A stretch of DNA of 64,000 nucleotides, from NCBI GenBank assembly GCA_019057475.1, contig DXJO01000010.1:107460-171459 (forward strand), in the 5' to 3' direction. The DNA is from Candidatus Thorarchaeota archaeon (GTDB taxonomy: Archaea; Asgardarchaeota; Thorarchaeia; Thorarchaeales; Thorarchaeaceae). Position numbers and translations under genes: made by a program. The notes below the pieces were generated by a model. That model searched no databases, had not been told where the DNA came from, and worked only from the letters and a program-made list of their open reading frames with translations. Below are positions 61,460 to 64,000 of this stretch, piece after piece (the first letter of the stretch is position 1; each line of letters opens with the position of its first letter).

Positions 61460-64000
61460 ATGAAGCATGCTAAGATCCTATTCATTTTCATCATACTCAC
61501 CCTGATTGCCATTACGGTCGCTAGCACCGCATACGGTTGGTTCCTCGGACAGAACATCTACCAGAGTACATACTCAGCCAAGGCCGGAGTCAACTTCTGG
61601 GACACTTGGACCTTGGAGAACAACATCTTCACGGCCTCATTGCTACTAACACTTCTGAGTGTCATAACCCTGCCGCAGCGATCAACATTTCTCTCTTTCA
61701 TGTCAGCAATCTCGCAATCCGGGCCTGTAACCAAGCGCCTTGATATGACATCTGCGGTGATTTGGAGGCTGCTTGAGTTTGGCGGGTTTTTCGTATTCTA
61801 CGTGTCGACAGGCGGCTATTCGTTGACCGGCCAGAATGTAGCATTTCTAATGATGTTGTTGGGCCATGGATCCATCTCAATCACATCCGCTGATGTAGGA
61901 ACGCTCTTTTCACTACCCTTCGCGCCGGGAACCAGCTCTGAGTCGATAGTGAGTCTAGTTCCAGCGATGGAGGCATATCAGCTCTATCTTGGGCTCTTTG
62001 CTACTTTCTTGGTTCTCACCGGAGTCCGGCTTGTTCTGTCCGCCCTTACTAACATGATGAGCCACAATCGCGACATGTTTGTTGTGATTCCCAAGATTCT
62101 GCTAGCAGTTTCCATTGCGATCAGCCTTGAGATTCTGGGTGTACCCATGTGGACAGTAAACGCCGGAACATGGATGAGCTATATGGCCCTGATAGTATCG
62201 CTCTTCGCTAGCATAGCAGGCGCTGTGCTATTCTTGTTCCTCCGAGTTCATATGGGCGATGCACAGCAGCGCACAAGAAGCAAAATATCACAGCTGGAGG
62301 AAGATTTCGCCCGTTTTCAGGGAGAGTTGGTATCTCTTCGTAACGAATACGAGAGTGGCGACGTCACTCCCATTGATTATCGCAGGAGGGTCACCCTCCT
62401 AATGGAGGACCGAGCCCACATTGCCAAAGAGTTGGGTCATCTCAAGCTCGAGAGTCTAATTCCAATTAGGGACTCCCCTCGGAAATTCGGTTTCCTTGCA
62501 GTCATTCTTATTGCGATGGTCATTATCCTGCCTCTCACACAAGGTTTCTACTATGGTATTCAAATGGAAGGCGACAAGTACATCGATTGGAAATTCAACT
62601 ACGAAACCCACAAGGAAATTACCATAACGAATTGGGCTGCAGGATTGGATGACATGGAATCGCTGACGCTAGACGATCTCACATTGAACGCAACGCCAGA
62701 GGGAGAGGTCGAGTTTCTCACGACAGTCCGACAATGGGATCAGGCTGCCAGCTTCCTACGTATGAAGAACCAGATTGGGACGAATTGGATGGAGCTGGCA
62801 GATTCTGACATCGTCTATCTCAGGGGGCATGAGTACTGGATAGCACCCTTGACATTTGATTACAGCGCAACCAGGACTAGCTTCATCAATCAACACCTCA
62901 TCTACACGCATACTGAGGGTCTTATCGTACTCGATGCTTACAGTGGTGACGTAATCGAACAGGATTCCCTAGTCGCTCTATTGAACCGAAGCGAGTCCAT
63001 CGACATCTACTACGGTGAGGGGCGCGGTTTCGGAGATGTCGTCTTCACAGATGTTTCCGGCTTTGAGGAGATAAACAATGCCACCTTTCAGGGAACGCCT
63101 GACTACAATCTTGCAGGTTTCGAGTCCACCTTCTACATGCTAGCCATGGGTCCGGATGCGTGGTCTTTCATGGGCCGAAACATGAGTATGTTGGTCCAGC
63201 GTGATGTACTCTCAAGAGTGCGGACCATTCTGTTGCAGGGGTTGACTGCTGATAGAGACCCCTACATTGTTGTTGACACAGCTGGGAATCTCCATTATGC
63301 GGTATCAATCTACATTGACTATCAACTTGCCACAGGTTATGCCAAGGAGAACTACATGCGGTTTCTGGGCGTTGTCCTTGTAGACATAGGCACAGGCGAG
63401 CTGGAGTTCTACAAGTCACCCACTGCAGAGGAATCATTCTTCATTGACAGAACATACATGGACTACTACGACTGGCAGGAAGCACCCCATTGGCTTCAGA
63501 GCCAGATGAAATGGCCAGAGGACCTTTATGAACGCCAGCTTGATGTGGCATATATCTATCACGTTGATGATGGTCTTGTCTGGCAAGCGGGTCAGGATTT
63601 CCACGAATCACCGGATAACTCTGACACACGATACATCATAATGCGAATAGGTGGCGAAGACCGATTCGTCGCCATGCACAACAGTGAGTTTCTCGACTCT
63701 GCGGGACGGAACTTGGCTGGCATCTATGTGATGGGATGCGGTGACACTGACTTTGGCAAGCTGACTTTCTATAGTGCGGGAGAGCCAGGGTTCTCCACGC
63801 TGCTTGGTCCAACCGCGGCAGTTCAAGCGTTTGAAACGAATGACGAGGTTCGGACTCAGCTGCAACTCTGGGGCAAGCACAGGTATGGCAATCGACTCCT
63901 CTATCATCTAGGCGGGGATCTATTCTTCGTAATCCCCGTGTTTCTCGAAGTGGAGTCATCCACAAACATTGTCATTGAGAAGTTGGGAGGGGTTGGCCTT
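61460..64000 (+). CDS. UPF0182 family membrane protein, 3' end outside the window
   Basis: The frame runs open from the ATG at 61460 to the window edge (about 846 codons). The start MKHAKILFIFIILTLIAI is the first membrane segment, and about seven more lie in the first 260 residues. A coiled-coil-like 'QLEEDFARFQGELVSLRNEY' follows near 280, then a membrane segment near 345 and a large outer region. The outer region has 'NITNWAAGL'-like and 'YRGHEYWIAPLTFDY'-like strands, and 'DYQLATGYAKENYMRFLGVV' and 'YPEDLYERQLDV'-type motifs of UPF0182 (COG1615). Function is unknown for the family. Confidence 0.85.
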   Translation, partial: MKHAKILFIFIILTLIAITVASTAYGWFLGQNIYQSTYSAKAGVNFWDTWTLENNIFTASLLLTLLSVITLPQRSTFLSFMSAISQSGPVTKRLDMTSAVIWRLLEFGGFFVFYVSTGGYSLTGQNVAFLMMLLGHGSISITSADVGTLFSLPFAPGTSSESIVSLVPAMEAYQLYLGLFATFLVLTGVRLVLSALTNMMSHNRDMFVVIPKILLAVSIAISLEILGVPMWTVNAGTWMSYMALIVSLFASIAGAVLFLFLRVHMGDAQQRTRSKISQLEEDFARFQGELVSLRNEYESGDVTPIDYRRRVTLLMEDRAHIAKELGHLKLESLIPIRDSPRKFGFLAVILIAMVIILPLTQGFYYGIQMEGDKYIDWKFNYETHKEITITNWAAGLDDMESLTLDDLTLNATPEGEVEFLTTVRQWDQAASFLRMKNQIGTNWMELADSDIVYLRGHEYWIAPLTFDYSATRTSFINQHLIYTHTEGLIVLDAYSGDVIEQDSLVALLNRSESIDIYYGEGRGFGDVVFTDVSGFEEINNATFQGTPDYNLAGFESTFYMLAMGPDAWSFMGRNMSMLVQRDVLSRVRTILLQGLTADRDPYIVVDTAGNLHYAVSIYIDYQLATGYAKENYMRFLGVVLVDIGTGELEFYKSPTAEESFFIDRTYMDYYDWQEAPHWLQSQMKWPEDLYERQLDVAYIYHVDDGLVWQAGQDFHESPDNSDTRYIIMRIGGEDRFVAMHNSEFLDSAGRNLAGIYVMGCGDTDFGKLTFYSAGEPGFSTLLGPTAAVQAFETNDEVRTQLQLWGKHRYGNRLLYHLGGDLFFVIPVFLEVESSTNIVIEKLGGVGL

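Noticed and set aside
1-64000. CRISPR array, tRNA or rRNA genes, transposase genes
   Set aside because: I looked for regularly spaced repeats, tRNA T-loop-like sequences and transposase motifs and saw none; a covariance-model and profile search would settle it.

Overview
The window is about 64 kb of what looks like an archaeal chromosome carrying a very large surface-glycan (exopolysaccharide / S-layer glycan type) biosynthesis region, joined on its right side to a small central-metabolism block. The archaeal assignment rests on archaeal-type lower glycolysis genes (an ApgM-type phosphoglycerate mutase directly behind enolase), TATA-like boxes ahead of several genes, the absence of bacterial export genes of the Wza/Wzc kind, and a UPF0182 membrane protein. 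Base composition is mixed, and an Asgard lineage such as Thorarchaeia is possible but was not tested. I saw no tRNA, rRNA, CRISPR array or intact transposase.

Layout. 1-4.8 kb: GT4 glycosyltransferases, a GT4 / six-hairpin protein / GH130 phosphorylase module and a CBS-domain protein. 4.8-16.2 kb: a Wzx-type flippase, a GT4, a 1012-residue membrane GT-C-like protein, three more GT4 genes, and broken copies of a nucleotide-sugar dehydrogenase, a nucleotidyltransferase, a methyltransferase and an epimerase/GT4 chimera. 16.2-26 kb: an AT-rich membrane protein, a GT2, a UDP-glucuronate-type epimerase, a secreted repeat protein, an intact dehydrogenase/nucleotidyltransferase pair, and two dead CapK/PaaK-like genes. 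26-35.4 kb: a second flippase, a two-gene membrane pair, GT4 genes, an epimerase, a broken GT4 and a dead phosphoenolpyruvate mutase. 35.5-50.8 kb: a long co-directional minus-strand run with GT4, DUF362 protein, third flippase, FrhB/FdhB-like iron-sulfur protein, polysaccharide pyruvyltransferase-like protein, a 1420-residue membrane protein with a LamG domain, another GT4 and a carbamoyltransferase. 51-53.1 kb: GDP-mannose 4,6-dehydratase and GDP-fucose synthase. 53.3-57.5 kb: pyruvate kinase, divergent from enolase plus ApgM. 57.5-60.4 kb: tandem UDP-ManNAc-type dehydrogenases. 60.5-64 kb: a ferredoxin-domain protein and UPF0182.

How it works together. The intact genes can supply activated sugars (probably UDP-glucuronate/galacturonate, UDP-ManNAcA and GDP-fucose), build lipid-linked glycans on the cytoplasmic face with many GT4 enzymes, decorate them (pyruvyl, carbamoyl) and move them out through three different flippases. 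Large membrane GT-C-like proteins probably act on the outer face.

The most striking feature is that nearly every gap longer than about 300 bp in the glycan region holds the decayed or rearranged remains of glycan genes: tail-only and head-only pieces, head-to-tail chimeras, one gene with its middle inverted, and duplicated 3' ends, with no transposase in sight. The locus appears to evolve by repeated homology-assisted shuffling of glycan gene cassettes, and the pyruvate kinase 3' end is one of the reused seams.
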